A DNA stretch of 47,789 nt from Opitutales bacterium (GTDB lineage: Bacteria; Verrucomicrobiota; Verrucomicrobiia; Opitutales; UBA953). Every line of letters starts with the position of its first letter. Position 1 is the stretch's first letter. Of the stretch, positions 16,433 through 25,481 are shown in pieces. The stretch covers positions 1 through 47,789 of the forward strand of contig JAFYWY010000026.1 in assembly GCA_017546455.1 (NCBI GenBank), given 5' to 3'. Made by a program: the position numbers and the translations under genes. Below the pieces are notes generated by a model. It saw nothing but the letters and a program-made list of their open reading frames with translations. It was not told where the DNA came from and did not search any database.

Positions 16433-16844
16433 AATTTTTGTTTTCTTAGGAATCATTTTGGCGGGAACCTTGCTCTTTCCCGCGTGTGCAAACCAACGCG
16501 GCGATGTTTGGAACGAGCGTCCGGCCCGGGAAGGACGGCAGTCGCGGGAGACGCGCAAACAGAAGCGCGACCACCTCCGCTATGTCCTCAGCAAAGTGGT
16601 TCTCGTACGCATGAATGCGAAGGGACAAATTTGCATCGGCGAGGACGATTCCGCGCTTCTGACGCCCTTCGAATTTTCGTCGGAGATTTCCAAGGTCGGG
16701 AAGGCGGAACCCGGCAAGCCCGTGCTGTTTTTCTATGACCGCGAAGCCGCCGTTGCGCGTCCCGACGTCCGCAACTTTATCATCCGCGAGTGCTCCCGCG
16801 CCAAGCTCGGAAAAATTTACACGGAAGTCCCCGACAAACTTTAA
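16425..16844 (+). CDS. Lipoprotein with ExbD-like periplasmic domain (139 aa)
   Basis: No named family was recognised. The first 21 residues form a lipoprotein-like signal (TLLFPAC, Cys21; a slightly atypical lipobox). A basic Arg-rich linker follows (RPAREGRQSRETRKQKRD). The last 80 residues run GQICIGEDD, FEFSSEISKV, PVLFFYDREAAVARPDVRNF, AKLGKIYTEV. That order (G-x-I strand, helix, strand with D, helix, final strand) mirrors the ExbD/TolR periplasmic domain of the preceding gene, which suggests descent from it with the TM anchor replaced by a lipid anchor. It overlaps exbD by 8 bases; an ATG at 16419 is an alternative start. Confidence 0.72.
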   Translation: MNKIFVFLGIILAGTLLFPACANQRGDVWNERPAREGRQSRETRKQKRDHLRYVLSKVVLVRMNAKGQICIGEDDSALLTPFEFSSEISKVGKAEPGKPVLFFYDREAAVARPDVRNFIIRECSRAKLGKIYTEVPDKL

Positions 16845-16870
16845 TCGTTCCGCCTCGCCGCTTGTTTGCC

Positions 16871-19800
16871 ATGCCTTCGGTAAAAAAATACATGAAACGT
16901 TTAGCCTGCGTTGCGGGCGGTACGGTGTTTTTGGCGGCGGGAAGCTTGGCCGTGCTTTCGTTGGATTCCGTTCAGGAAAAAATTGCCTGTGCCGTTCTCG
17001 AGCAAGCCGGCATCCGGGCCGAGTTCGGCGCCTGGGAATCGCGACGCTTTTCGGAATTCCGTTTGCGGGAAATCGTGCTCGAGCGCGGAAACGATTGCCG
17101 TGTCACAATCCCGGATCTGAAGTTGCGCGTCGGCCTTTTTCCGCTGATTTTTTCTTCCCGTTTGGACTTGGAAGCGAGCTTTGAAAAAACGAATCGTGTG
17201 ACGCTTGCGGGAAAGGATTTTGAACTCGCCGTCGAAGCCTGTACTTTGAGCAATCTCGCCGGAGCGAAAAACCGTTTCGCCGGGACATTGGTTGCGTGCA
17301 AAGGCGAAACTCCGGCACAGGCGCAATTCACCTTCGAAAGCGAAAACCGCAGTTTCATCCGCGAGGCCGCCTTGCCGGCATGGCTCGCCGGAACGCGCTC
17401 GGCGCGCCTGAATTTTGCCGGCATCGAATGTGTTTTGGAGGAGGCGGGAACTTGGAGAATTGCGGACAACGATCCCGCACGCTCGGCACTCGTCGGCTCC
17501 GGTACGCTCAAAGAAGGCGTTTTGGTCGGAACCCTGCTGGCGAATTTGGAGGGAGATCGTTTTCGCGTGTTCGGCATCGGCGACAGCCTGCCGCGTTGGA
17601 GTGCCCGTTGCGCTTGCAATCTCGCCGGTGAACTCTCCTCCGGAAGCTATTCGTTGCAACCGCAATTTGATATCCGCGTCGCCGAGCCGGCGGGAACTTT
17701 TTCCGGCATCGCATTGCTTCCCGAAATGCGCTTGAACGGAAAGGGGTGCTTTGATGTCCGTGATTCCGGATTTACCGTAAAAACCTGTTTCGCGGAGCTC
17801 TCGGCCGTGCCGAAAATCGGCGAACCTGCCGTCTTTGCGGAACTTTCCGTGCCCGGGCAGCTGCGCGTCGCTTATTCGCCCGAAAACGGGCTCGAGATCG
17901 GCGGCGAAGATCGTGCGGGCGGCCTTGCGCGCTTGCGATTCAATGCCGTGCCGCTTGCCTTGGCCAATCCGTTTATCGCGCAATGGCCGCAGGGACAAAG
18001 CGTGGAATTGGCCGGGACGATCGACGGGAACTTTGTCCTGACGCGGGAGGCAGACGGTATTTTGCGTCTGGCGGGGAAGGACGCGCTTGAGCTGCGGGGC
18101 TTCGCTTTGAAAACGGGCGACGACACGATTCTTTCCGGACTCTCTGCCCGCTTGCCCGTGTCGGCGTCTCTGTGCGGCAACGCGGCGAGCGTCGAATTAA
18201 AAAATGCACGCGTGACGGGCGAAAACGGCGTGCTCGTTGCCGGCGCGGACTGCGCGGGAACGCGCGATTTTGCGCTCGAAACAACACGCGTGGAAGCTGC
18301 CGTTCGCGTCCGTTCCGAAGCGCTCTCGCAAAAGTGCTTTGAAGGATTTTTCTCCGGTCTCCCCGATAAGGCAATTGCCGCGGAAGCCAAGTTTAAGGCG
18401 GAGGTTTCCGATAACGAAATCGCGGTGTCAGCGCTGAATTTTTCGGTTTACGAAAGCGGGGAAGGCGCGCGTACGCTTTTGTCCGCCGATACGGAGGCCT
18501 TTCGTTTTGAAGCCGGAAACCCCTTCGTCGGGCTCGCCGGTAAGCAAATCCATTTCCGCGCTCAGGCTTTTCCGTTGGCCTTGCTTGACCCGCTCGCCCG
18601 CAGAAAATTCTTTTTCTCGGGAACGCTTGACGGCGAAATCGCCTTTGTCGGCGAAAAGGACAAGCTCGCCTTCGTAAGCGAAAAACGGGGCGTAACGATC
18701 CGGAATTTTCACATGGAAAATGCGCAGAGACTGCCGCTTTTGCACGGCCTGTTTTTGCGTTCCGACGAAAATCGTCTCAATATTTCCCGCGACGATTCCG
18801 GACGTTTTCGCACCGAACTCAGCCTGAAAAATGCACGCCTGAAAGACGCCGATGACCGTCGCTTGGCTTCGGGAGATCTCTATCTGAATTTTTCCGGAAG
18901 GGAGCTGGTTACGCTACACGGCGAGCTCGAAGGCGATCTCGGCGGAATTTGCACTCAAGCGCTCTTGGCCCCCGTCGGCAATATCGGCGGCGGCACGCTC
19001 GAAATGCGCGGCGGTTGGGACGCTCCGAAGCAAACGGCCAAGCTCGAAATCAATTGCCGCGATCTGCGTTCCCGCGGATCCGATCCGGTCTCGCTCGAGG
19101 GGCTTCGCTGGGTTTGTGAGCATAATGCCGGGACGGATCGCGATGAGGTCGCGCGCCTGCAAATGACTCTCGAAGGAAGCGAACGTTCCTACGCCGATCT
19201 CCGTTTTTCGAAGTTGGACTGGGATTGGCGGGAAAAGAAAGCCGACTTTGATGCGGTGATGAACGCGGAAAAAATCGTCGTCGAAGACCTGATGCGTTTG
19301 GCGGAGATGCTGGCTCCCGCAAAGGGTATCGCTGCAGTTGCTGTCGTCCAATCCGCAGAAAAAATCACCGCCTCCCGCAATGACGCGGCCGGTGCTTCCG
19401 GGACGGCATCCGGAGCGACCCCATCGAAACCGTCCGCTCCGCAGTCCGCATCTGTGTCGAAAGACAAAGGAAAATCCGCGAAGCCGCAATATGTTGCCGT
19501 GCCGTCTAAACCGGTGCGCCCGGAACTGCCGTGGGAAGGGCTGACGGGGCGTCTCCAATTCCGTGTCAGCGAATGTGTTGTGCCGGAAAACCGTATTCAC
19601 GGTATTACGGGTTCGTTACTGCTTAATCCGAAGCGCGGCGAAATCATCGTCGGTAGCAATGCGTTCTTCGGCGGCTCTCTGAAGTCGAAAACCGTACTCG
19701 AAGCGCGTGAGGCCGCCGCGGCCTATTTCGCGAAAACGAAAGTCGTCGTTAAAGATTCCCGTATCTATGAGGCTGTCCCCGCGCTGAGAGCCGAGAATCC

Positions 19801-20419
19801 GCCGATCGTCGAAGGGACTTTCGATTTGGAATTGTCCGCAGAATCGCTTGCGCCGAGCCTGGATACGTTGGTGCGGAACGTTTCCGCCGAGGCGAGCCTG
19901 CTGGGGCGCGACGGTCGCATTCGCATTTTTGCCGCAGACAACGACAAGTTACGTAATGTCGGCGAGTGGGCCCGTGTCGGCGGCGGTGTCGCGGAGCTGG
20001 TGGGGGCTTTCGGCGGGAAAAAGCTGCGCCGTACGGTCAAGGCCGCCAATCGCCTGCGGGAATATTTGGAAAACTTCCCCTTCGAGCGTCAGGAACTTCG
20101 CCTTCGTTACAAGGCCGGAAAACCGATTGTCTGCGAAAAAATTCTTCTGAGAAATGAACTTTTGAAAATTACGGGGCAGGGCGAAATCGCCTACTCGGAA
20201 GCCGTTCCGATTCAGGATGCTCCGCTCGCCATGCGTGCCCGTCTCGACGTGCGCGGCGAGCTTGAAGAGCTGATGACGACCTTAGGCATTCTGAAGCAGA
20301 CGGAACGCATTACCGAAAGTGACGGTACGAGTTACGTGATCGGCCCGGAATTTAAGTGCTCGGGCACTCTCAATCGCTTCTCCAACAACCTTCTGGAAAC
20401 GCTCCTGAACGCGCATTAG
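16871..20419 (+). CDS. AsmA/TamB-like envelope protein (1182 aa)
   Basis: A single N-terminal TM/signal-anchor (about residues 9-30) is followed by over 1100 residues of beta-strand-rich, low-complexity-spaced sequence with AsmA/TamB character: VRVGLFPLIF-type early repeats and C-terminal blocks such as PAGKPIVCEKILLRNE and LLKITGQGEIAYSEAVP, closely resembling the AsmA C-terminal domain. A Ser/Pro/Ala/Lys linker (about 835-886) separates two halves. Members form long lipid-carrying bridges across the periplasm. Together with upstream exbB, exbD and the ExbD-like lipoprotein it suggests an outer-membrane lipid-maintenance operon. Family assignment is by pattern, not by search. The ATG at 16871 is chosen over upstream in-frame codons because the anchor follows it. 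Confidence 0.75.
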   Translation: MPSVKKYMKRLACVAGGTVFLAAGSLAVLSLDSVQEKIACAVLEQAGIRAEFGAWESRRFSEFRLREIVLERGNDCRVTIPDLKLRVGLFPLIFSSRLDLEASFEKTNRVTLAGKDFELAVEACTLSNLAGAKNRFAGTLVACKGETPAQAQFTFESENRSFIREAALPAWLAGTRSARLNFAGIECVLEEAGTWRIADNDPARSALVGSGTLKEGVLVGTLLANLEGDRFRVFGIGDSLPRWSARCACNLAGELSSGSYSLQPQFDIRVAEPAGTFSGIALLPEMRLNGKGCFDVRDSGFTVKTCFAELSAVPKIGEPAVFAELSVPGQLRVAYSPENGLEIGGEDRAGGLARLRFNAVPLALANPFIAQWPQGQSVELAGTIDGNFVLTREADGILRLAGKDALELRGFALKTGDDTILSGLSARLPVSASLCGNAASVELKNARVTGENGVLVAGADCAGTRDFALETTRVEAAVRVRSEALSQKCFEGFFSGLPDKAIAAEAKFKAEVSDNEIAVSALNFSVYESGEGARTLLSADTEAFRFEAGNPFVGLAGKQIHFRAQAFPLALLDPLARRKFFFSGTLDGEIAFVGEKDKLAFVSEKRGVTIRNFHMENAQRLPLLHGLFLRSDENRLNISRDDSGRFRTELSLKNARLKDADDRRLASGDLYLNFSGRELVTLHGELEGDLGGICTQALLAPVGNIGGGTLEMRGGWDAPKQTAKLEINCRDLRSRGSDPVSLEGLRWVCEHNAGTDRDEVARLQMTLEGSERSYADLRFSKLDWDWREKKADFDAVMNAEKIVVEDLMRLAEMLAPAKGIAAVAVVQSAEKITASRNDAAGASGTASGATPSKPSAPQSASVSKDKGKSAKPQYVAVPSKPVRPELPWEGLTGRLQFRVSECVVPENRIHGITGSLLLNPKRGEIIVGSNAFFGGSLKSKTVLEAREAAAAYFAKTKVVVKDSRIYEAVPALRAENPPIVEGTFDLELSAESLAPSLDTLVRNVSAEASLLGRDGRIRIFAADNDKLRNVGEWARVGGGVAELVGAFGGKKLRRTVKAANRLREYLENFPFERQELRLRYKAGKPIVCEKILLRNELLKITGQGEIAYSEAVPIQDAPLAMRARLDVRGELEELMTTLGILKQTERITESDGTSYVIGPEFKCSGTLNRFSNNLLETLLNAH

Positions 20420-20634
20420 CGAAAGCGATTACGGCATCGGGGACGTTGAAGTCTGTTCTGATGCGCTGAGATGTTGATTGTGTAATACGCGGTCTTTGAT
20501 TCTGCGGGAGCGACATCTATAACTCGAGCAGTTGTGAGCATCAGTTTTTTATAATTGCCTATACGAACAAAGGCGCGTAGTGAGTTTGCTCCGTATGTGG
20601 TGAATGCGAAGCACCTGATATTTACAAATGGATA

Positions 20635-20664
20635 TTGACAATTTTTAATGGGGGGGGGGAGAAT
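20635..20664 (+). promoter_or_regulatory. Promoter candidate with a 10-G spacer (possible phase-variable switch)
   Basis: A perfect -35 hexamer TTGACA (20635-20640) is followed, after an 18-base spacer containing ten consecutive Gs (20650-20659), by GAGAAT (20659-20664), a 4/6 match to TATAAT. Loss of one G would give a 17-base spacer. Homopolymer slippage in a -35/-10 spacer is a known phase-variation mechanism. A lone TATAAT at 20550-20555 is an alternative -10. Confidence 0.45.
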
Positions 20665-20703
20665 CGGTCGTTCAAATTAAGATCTAACCTAGAACACAAC
20701 ACT

Positions 20704-21510
20704 ATGAAAAAATATATCACAATCGCTATGCTCCTCGCCGCAGGAAGTGCTCTCGCTAATGCGGCTGAAACTGTCGTGTTTGACTTTGGGCGCACGGATG
20801 ACGAGTCCTTTAAGACGGCAGGGGCAATTTGCATCGGAACGAATGGGGAACGGTATCAGGCTTCGCTTTCTGCCTCCGGTACTTTAGGTACTATTAACGG
20901 GACTTATTCCTTTGCGCAGGCTGTCTGCACGAATGGGAGCTATGGTAATTCAGCGACGCTTAACAGTGGTGAAGAAGCGAACTGGAAGGAACACCTTAAA
21001 GGTGATTTACCTGAAGGATGGGGTAGCACGTTTGCGGATGGACTTACCTGTCAGCATATAGATACGGATGCGTTTACGCTAACATTTAGCAAACTGGATG
21101 CTGGGTATTACGACTTGAGTGTGCTTGGTGGATATTACGGGAATGATAATATTGTTCCTTCTGTCACGCTAGTGTTAGGTGGGGTGGTCTGCACCGAGAC
21201 TGCGTGGAGTGCGGATGATTTGGGAGGCAGTGGAGTTGCATCCGCGTCAGGAGTTTCCTCGTTGGATCTTTCAATGGCCAATGGTAGTGGTAATGAAGGA
21301 TATTTGTTTGATGTGACTAAGGTGCTTGTTGAAAAAGGGAACACGCTTACGATTACGATTAAGGGAAATACGACAGATGTTGATCAGCGTACTCCGCTCA
21401 ACGGTTTGAAGCTTTCCTTTGTCGCCGCGATTCCCGAGCCGTCCACGTTCGGCTTGCTTGCAGGCTTGGGTGCTCTCGCACTCGTCGGCACGCGTCGCCG
21501 TCGTCGCTAA
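20704..21510 (+). CDS. Secreted PEP-CTERM protein (268 aa)
   Basis: Residues 1-20 form a signal peptide (MLLAAGSALANAAE). The body starts with VVFDFGRTDDESFKTAG and is beta-rich, with few charged residues and blocks such as LSVLGGYYGNDN; this resembles carbohydrate-binding-like surface modules but no family is certain. It ends in AIPEPSTFGLLAGLGALALV and TRRRRR, the PEP-CTERM sorting signal (PEP motif, hydrophobic helix, basic cluster). The third position is much richer in A/T than in neighbouring genes except for the PEP-CTERM tail, which returns to genome-like composition; this suggests the tail was joined to an acquired body. The frame is open back to a TTG at 20635 through the G run, but the signal peptide requires the ATG at 20704. 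Confidence 0.85.
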   Translation: MKKYITIAMLLAAGSALANAAETVVFDFGRTDDESFKTAGAICIGTNGERYQASLSASGTLGTINGTYSFAQAVCTNGSYGNSATLNSGEEANWKEHLKGDLPEGWGSTFADGLTCQHIDTDAFTLTFSKLDAGYYDLSVLGGYYGNDNIVPSVTLVLGGVVCTETAWSADDLGGSGVASASGVSSLDLSMANGSGNEGYLFDVTKVLVEKGNTLTITIKGNTTDVDQRTPLNGLKLSFVAAIPEPSTFGLLAGLGALALVGTRRRRR

Positions 21511-21533
21511 GTTTTAACTAAGCTTAAAAGAAT

Positions 21534-21567
21534 ACGCCTCACCGGGGAAACTTGGTGGGGCGTTTTT
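21534..21567 (+). terminator. Rho-independent terminator after PEP-CTERM gene
   Basis: ACGCCTCACC pairs with GGTGGGGCGT (one G-T wobble) around a 10-base loop and is followed by TTTTT. Confidence 0.85.
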
Positions 21568-21631
21568 GTGTTTCTAAGTAGTGGACTTAGCGCGAAGGAT
21601 GAGAAGTTACAGACCTCGTCTACGCTCAAGC

Positions 21632-22357
21632 TCACTTTCCGCTTTTAGCGGCTTCGCGGAGCGTGAGCACTTCGCATTGCGGGGTGCGGGCTTCGTCGTC
21701 GTTCGGTGCGGCGGGGACGGCGATCAGGAAGTAGCGCTGCGTTTTGATGAGGCGCATGGAATTGGCGTAACGCCAACTGCGTTTGACGGCTTCGGGGCTG
21801 GCGGCCGCTGCGAGAATTTTGAACGAAAAGGAAGCACTCTCCTGGTCGGAGCTCAATGCGTGGATTTTTCGGCATTCTCCGGGAAGGAATTTTTCGGCTT
21901 CGCCGCCGCGGATTTGAACGCGCAGGGTTTGCGGAGAAAGATTGCAGAATGCGACGGCGCCGCCTTGGGCACGCGCTTCCTTCAGATCAAGGACTTCGGG
22001 GGTGAAGGCGGCATCGGTTTCGTCGGCACGCTCCGGATCCGGGACAAAGATGACGGCACAGTCTCGGACGCCGGCGGGAATGTCTATTTTCCCGCAGCTG
22101 ACGTAGTTGCCGGCGCCTTCTTTTTTATAGACGGTAATCGGGTTGTTGCCGCGAAATTTGTAGGGGGCGGGCGCGAGGGCACGCAGGGAACCGTCGATTT
22201 TTTTGTAGTCGGAGGTTTTAATGAAAAACTCGCCCCGGGCGTCGTCCGCGCGCATCCAGATGAAGTGGATGTTGGCGTCGATGAGTGCGCCGAAAAGATT
22301 GCCGGCGGCGAGGCAGAATAGGGCGCACAGGAGGAAGAGTCGGCTGCGGGGTTTCAT
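21632..22357 (-). CDS. Secreted hypothetical protein (241 aa)
   Basis: Not recognised. Residues 1-24 form a signal peptide (LFLLCALFCLAAGNLFGAL). The mature part is probably beta-rich, beginning IDANIHFIWMRADDARGEFF, with GNNPITVYKKEGAGNYVSCG and AVAFCNLSPQTLRVQIRGGE. This order suggests a sensor or binding domain with phosphate-binding-like loops only by vague resemblance, so no function is assigned. Four cysteines lie in the mature part and could form disulfides. The start at 22357 gives the signal peptide; the frame stays open to 22546 without coding character. It is divergent from pntAa and stands alone. Confidence 0.7.
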   Translation of the reverse strand: MKPRSRLFLLCALFCLAAGNLFGALIDANIHFIWMRADDARGEFFIKTSDYKKIDGSLRALAPAPYKFRGNNPITVYKKEGAGNYVSCGKIDIPAGVRDCAVIFVPDPERADETDAAFTPEVLDLKEARAQGGAVAFCNLSPQTLRVQIRGGEAEKFLPGECRKIHALSSDQESASFSFKILAAAASPEAVKRSWRYANSMRLIKTQRYFLIAVPAAPNDDEARTPQCEVLTLREAAKSGK

Positions 22358-22480
22358 AGTTTTCAGTTTTGTTTTACTAATAACCGTTCCGGCTACGCTT
22401 GAAAAGGGTTGAATCCGAATTTTTATTTGTCCCCGCAATGAAAAGGAGTAATCTTGCAGAAGATTTACAAGCAGTATCTT

Positions 22481-23608
22481 ATGAAAACCGTATTCGTTCC
22501 TCGCGAAACCGCGGATAATGAGACGCGCACCGCGCTCATTCCGCAAGACGTGTCAATTCTTACCCGCACGGGATTTGAAATCTCCGTTGAAAGCGGTACG
22601 GGCGTAAAGTCCGGCTACTTAGATGCCGACTACGCAAAAGCGGGCGCCAAAGTCGTTCCCGCCGCCGAAGCCGCTTCGGCCCTCGCCGCCGCCGATATCG
22701 TCCTGCGCGTGCAAAAGCCCGATAGCGCCAAGGGTCTCAAGTCCGGCGCGCTCCACCTGAGCTACATGGATCCGTTCAACGAAAAGGAATTGCTCAACGA
22801 TTTCGCCAAGTCCGGCGTTCGCGCAGTTTCGCTCGAAATGATCCCGCGTACGACGCTCGCTCAGAAGATGGACGTGCAGTCGTCGCAGACCTCGCTCGCC
22901 GGTTACTACGCCGTCTTGCTCGCCGCATCGAAACTTCCGAAAATTTTCCCGATGATGATGACTCCGGCGGGAACGATTTCTCCGGCTCGCGTGTTTATTA
23001 TCGGCGTCGGCGTTGCCGGTTTGCAGGCAATCGCGACGGCCAAGCGTCTCGGCGCCCGCGTCGAAGCGTTTGACACGCGTCCGGTCGTCGAAGACCAGGT
23101 CAAGTCGCTCGGTGCCAAGTTCGTCAAGATCGACCTCGGCGAAATGGGCCAAACGGCTCAGGGTTACGCGAAGGAACTCACGCCGGAACAGATTGAAAAG
23201 CAGAAAGCCGGTCAGGCGAAGGTTTGTGCGCAGTCCGACGTCGTCATCACGACGGCCAAGGTCTTCGGTCGCAAGGCTCCGCTCCTGCTCACGAAGGACA
23301 TGATCGCGGGCATGAAGCCGGGTTCGATCATCATCGACATGGCGGTTTCCACGGGCGGCAACGTCGAAGGCTCCGACCCGACGAAGGAAGTCGTTACCGA
23401 AAACGGCGTACGCATCATCGGCGGCGACGGGCTTGAACGTTGCGTTCCCGCAGACGCTTCCCGCATGTTCTCCGGCAATATGACGGCGTTCCTCACGCAC
23501 TTCTGGGACGAAGAAGCCAAGACGCTCAAGGTGGATCGCGCAGATCCGATCATGGGCGGCTGCCTCCTCACCGAAGGCGGTGCCGTTGTTCACGAAAGAT
23601 TCAAATAA
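22481..23608 (+). CDS. pntAA: NAD(P) transhydrogenase subunit alpha, part 1
   Basis: At 375 residues this is the soluble NAD(H)-binding domain I of the split-type proton-translocating transhydrogenase. Signatures: KTVFVPRETADNETRTALIP at the start, MQKMDVQSSQTSLAGYYAVL-like block with the RQD-loop equivalent, the nucleotide fold VFIIGVGVAGLQAIATAKRLGA, and AMVIDMAVSTGGNVEGS-type region (SIIIDMAVSTGGNVEG). With PntAb and PntB it exchanges hydride between NADH and NADP+ using the proton gradient, supplying NADPH. An AAGGAG at 22442-22447 sits 6 bases before a TTG at 22454 in the same frame, which would add nine residues (MQKIYKQYL); the ATG at 22481 matches the family start better. Confidence 0.95.
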   Translation: MKTVFVPRETADNETRTALIPQDVSILTRTGFEISVESGTGVKSGYLDADYAKAGAKVVPAAEAASALAAADIVLRVQKPDSAKGLKSGALHLSYMDPFNEKELLNDFAKSGVRAVSLEMIPRTTLAQKMDVQSSQTSLAGYYAVLLAASKLPKIFPMMMTPAGTISPARVFIIGVGVAGLQAIATAKRLGARVEAFDTRPVVEDQVKSLGAKFVKIDLGEMGQTAQGYAKELTPEQIEKQKAGQAKVCAQSDVVITTAKVFGRKAPLLLTKDMIAGMKPGSIIIDMAVSTGGNVEGSDPTKEVVTENGVRIIGGDGLERCVPADASRMFSGNMTAFLTHFWDEEAKTLKVDRADPIMGGCLLTEGGAVVHERFK

Positions 23609-23616
23609 ATCGGAAC

Positions 23617-23679
23617 TTTTAACTCTTAGCTTTTAAGGGTTTATAAACTTAATAGTTAACAACTAACAGTTAGTACCTA
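23617..23679 (+). repeat. Degenerate 7-bp tandem repeat after pntAA
   Basis: Nine 7-base units can be read in register: TTTTAAC, TCTTAGC, TTTTAAG, GGTTTAT, AAACTTA, ATAGTTA, ACAACTA, ACAGTTA, GTACCTA. The array fills almost all of the gap between pntAA and pntAB. Related heptads follow several other genes in the window. Confidence 0.55.
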
Positions 23680-23684
23680 ATATT

Positions 23685-23969
23685 ATGGAAATGATAATGT
23701 TGTTTTTCGTTTTCGTGATGGCGGCCTTCCTTGGCTTTGAGCTCATCGCGAAAGTGCCGTCGCAGCTGCACACGCCGCTGATGTCGGGTACGAATGCCAT
23801 CTCCGGCATTACGATTGTCGGCGCGCTCGCCGTTTGCGCTATTCAGGCGACGGGAACGCTCGGGATGATCCTCGCGTTTGTCGCGATTGTGTTTGCGACG
23901 ATTAACGTCGTCGGCGGCTACATGGTCACCGACCGTATGCTCGGCATGTTCAAGAAGAAAGGAAAGTAA
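23685..23969 (+). CDS. pntAB: NAD(P) transhydrogenase subunit alpha, part 2
   Basis: A 94-residue membrane protein with three hydrophobic helices (MLFFVFVMAAFLGFELI, ISGITIVGALAVCAI, GMILAFVAIVFATINVVGGY). Its typical loops are KVPSQLHTPLMSGTNAISG and GYMVTDRMLGMFKKK. It is the small membrane part of domain II of the transhydrogenase proton channel, encoded separately as in Rhodospirillum-type enzymes. It lies between pntAA and pntB, 3 bases before the latter. Confidence 0.96.
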   Translation: MEMIMLFFVFVMAAFLGFELIAKVPSQLHTPLMSGTNAISGITIVGALAVCAIQATGTLGMILAFVAIVFATINVVGGYMVTDRMLGMFKKKGK

Positions 23970-23972
23970 TCC

Positions 23973-25481
23973 ATGACTACCATGATTTTGGCTCAAGAAA
24001 CGGCTGCTGCCGTTCCCGCGACGGTGATCAACCTCGCTTACATCGTGTCGTGCGTCCTGTTCATTTTCGGGATTAAGCGCCTCGGCAAAACCGAAACCGC
24101 CCGTAGCGGCAACTTCCTCTCCGCGCTCGGGATGCTTATTGCGGTCATCGCGGTCTTCTTCGATGCGGACGTGATGAAGTCCTGGAACACGCAGGACTGG
24201 ATGCAAAACGGCTACCTGTGGTGCTTCGGCGGAATCGCGCTCGGTGCCGTTATCGGTGCCGTTTGGGCGAAGAAGGTTAAAATGACCGGTATGCCGGAAC
24301 TCGTCGCACTCTTCAACGGCTTCGGCGGTTTGGCTTCGCTTCTCGTCGCGTGGTCGGAATTCGTGAAGCTCGGTCCGGACGGCGCTCCCGTCTCGCACGC
24401 GCTCACGGCGGACAATGCAGTCAGCGAAGTTTCGCTTTACCTGACGATTCTCATCGGCGCCATCACGTTCACGGGTTCCGTGCTCGCGTGGGGTAAGCTT
24501 TCGGAAAAGATTTCCGGTCGCCCGTTCCTCTTTGCGGGACAGCAGGTCGTTAATGCGCTCATCGTTCTGGTTGCACTCGGCGCGATGGTCGTTTACCTCT
24601 TCCCGGGCCTCGTTCCGGCAGGTGATCCCGCGACGGTTCAGACGGTTGCGCTCTACACGGGTATCGTCGTCTCGCTCATCATGGGCATCACGGTCGTGCT
24701 TCCGATCGGCGGCGGCGACATGCCGGTCGTCATTTCCCTCTTGAACAGCTTGTCCGGTTTGGCGGCGGCGATGGCGGGCTTCGTCATCAACAACAACGTT
24801 CTCGTCGTTGCGGGTTGCTTGGTCGGTGCTTCCGGCGTCATCCTCACCGTCATCATGTGTAAGGCGATGAACCGCTCCATCGGCAACCTGCTTTTTAGCG
24901 GCTTCGGTGCGGCGGATTCCGGCTCCTCGAAGAAGGCGGGCACGGGCGCGGAACCGAAAGCGGTTTCCGTCGAAGATGCTTACCTCGTTCTCGAAGCGGC
25001 ACGTTCGGTCGTGTTCATTCCGGGTTACGGTATGGCGGTTGCGCAGGCGCAGCACGTCGTTAAGGAACTCGCAGCAAAGCTCGAAGAAAACGGCGCGGAA
25101 GTCAACTTCGCCATTCACCCGGTCGCCGGTCGTATGCCCGGCCACATGAACGTGCTCCTCGCGGAAGCGGACGTCCCGTACGAACAACTCAAGACGATGG
25201 ACGAAATCAATCCGCTCATGCCGATGCAGGACGTCGCCATCGTCATCGGTGCGAACGACGTCGTCAATCCGGCGGCGGCGACGGACAAGTCTTCCCCGAT
25301 TTACGGTATGCCGATTATCAAGGCTAACGAAGCGCGCACGGTCTTCGTGCTCAAGCGCGGTAAGGGTAAGGGCTTCTCCGGTATCGAAAACGAGCTCTTC
25401 ACGCTCCAGAACACCCGTATGATCTACGGCGACGCAAAGGCGACGATCTCTGCGCTCTCCGGCGAATTCGGCAAGGAGTAA
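23973..25481 (+). CDS. pntB: NAD(P) transhydrogenase subunit beta
   Basis: The 502-residue protein has about eight to nine transmembrane helices in the first 300 residues, including GMPELVALFNGFGGLASLLVA and GITVVLPIGGGDMPVVISLL. These are followed by the NADP(H)-binding domain III: VFIPGYGMAVAQAQHVVKEL, IHPVAGRMPGHMNVLLAEAD, VAIVIGANDVVNPAA and FVLKRGKGKGFSGIENELF, all hallmark loops. It completes the transhydrogenase with pntAA and pntAB. A terminator with a shared stem core lies downstream. Confidence 0.96.
   Translation: MTTMILAQETAAAVPATVINLAYIVSCVLFIFGIKRLGKTETARSGNFLSALGMLIAVIAVFFDADVMKSWNTQDWMQNGYLWCFGGIALGAVIGAVWAKKVKMTGMPELVALFNGFGGLASLLVAWSEFVKLGPDGAPVSHALTADNAVSEVSLYLTILIGAITFTGSVLAWGKLSEKISGRPFLFAGQQVVNALIVLVALGAMVVYLFPGLVPAGDPATVQTVALYTGIVVSLIMGITVVLPIGGGDMPVVISLLNSLSGLAAAMAGFVINNNVLVVAGCLVGASGVILTVIMCKAMNRSIGNLLFSGFGAADSGSSKKAGTGAEPKAVSVEDAYLVLEAARSVVFIPGYGMAVAQAQHVVKELAAKLEENGAEVNFAIHPVAGRMPGHMNVLLAEADVPYEQLKTMDEINPLMPMQDVAIVIGANDVVNPAAATDKSSPIYGMPIIKANEARTVFVLKRGKGKGFSGIENELFTLQNTRMIYGDAKATISALSGEFGKE

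Noticed and set aside
20420-20703. Riboswitch or small gene before the PEP-CTERM gene
   Set aside because: No conserved riboswitch motif or coding pattern was seen; only the promoter-like hexamers and G run stand out.
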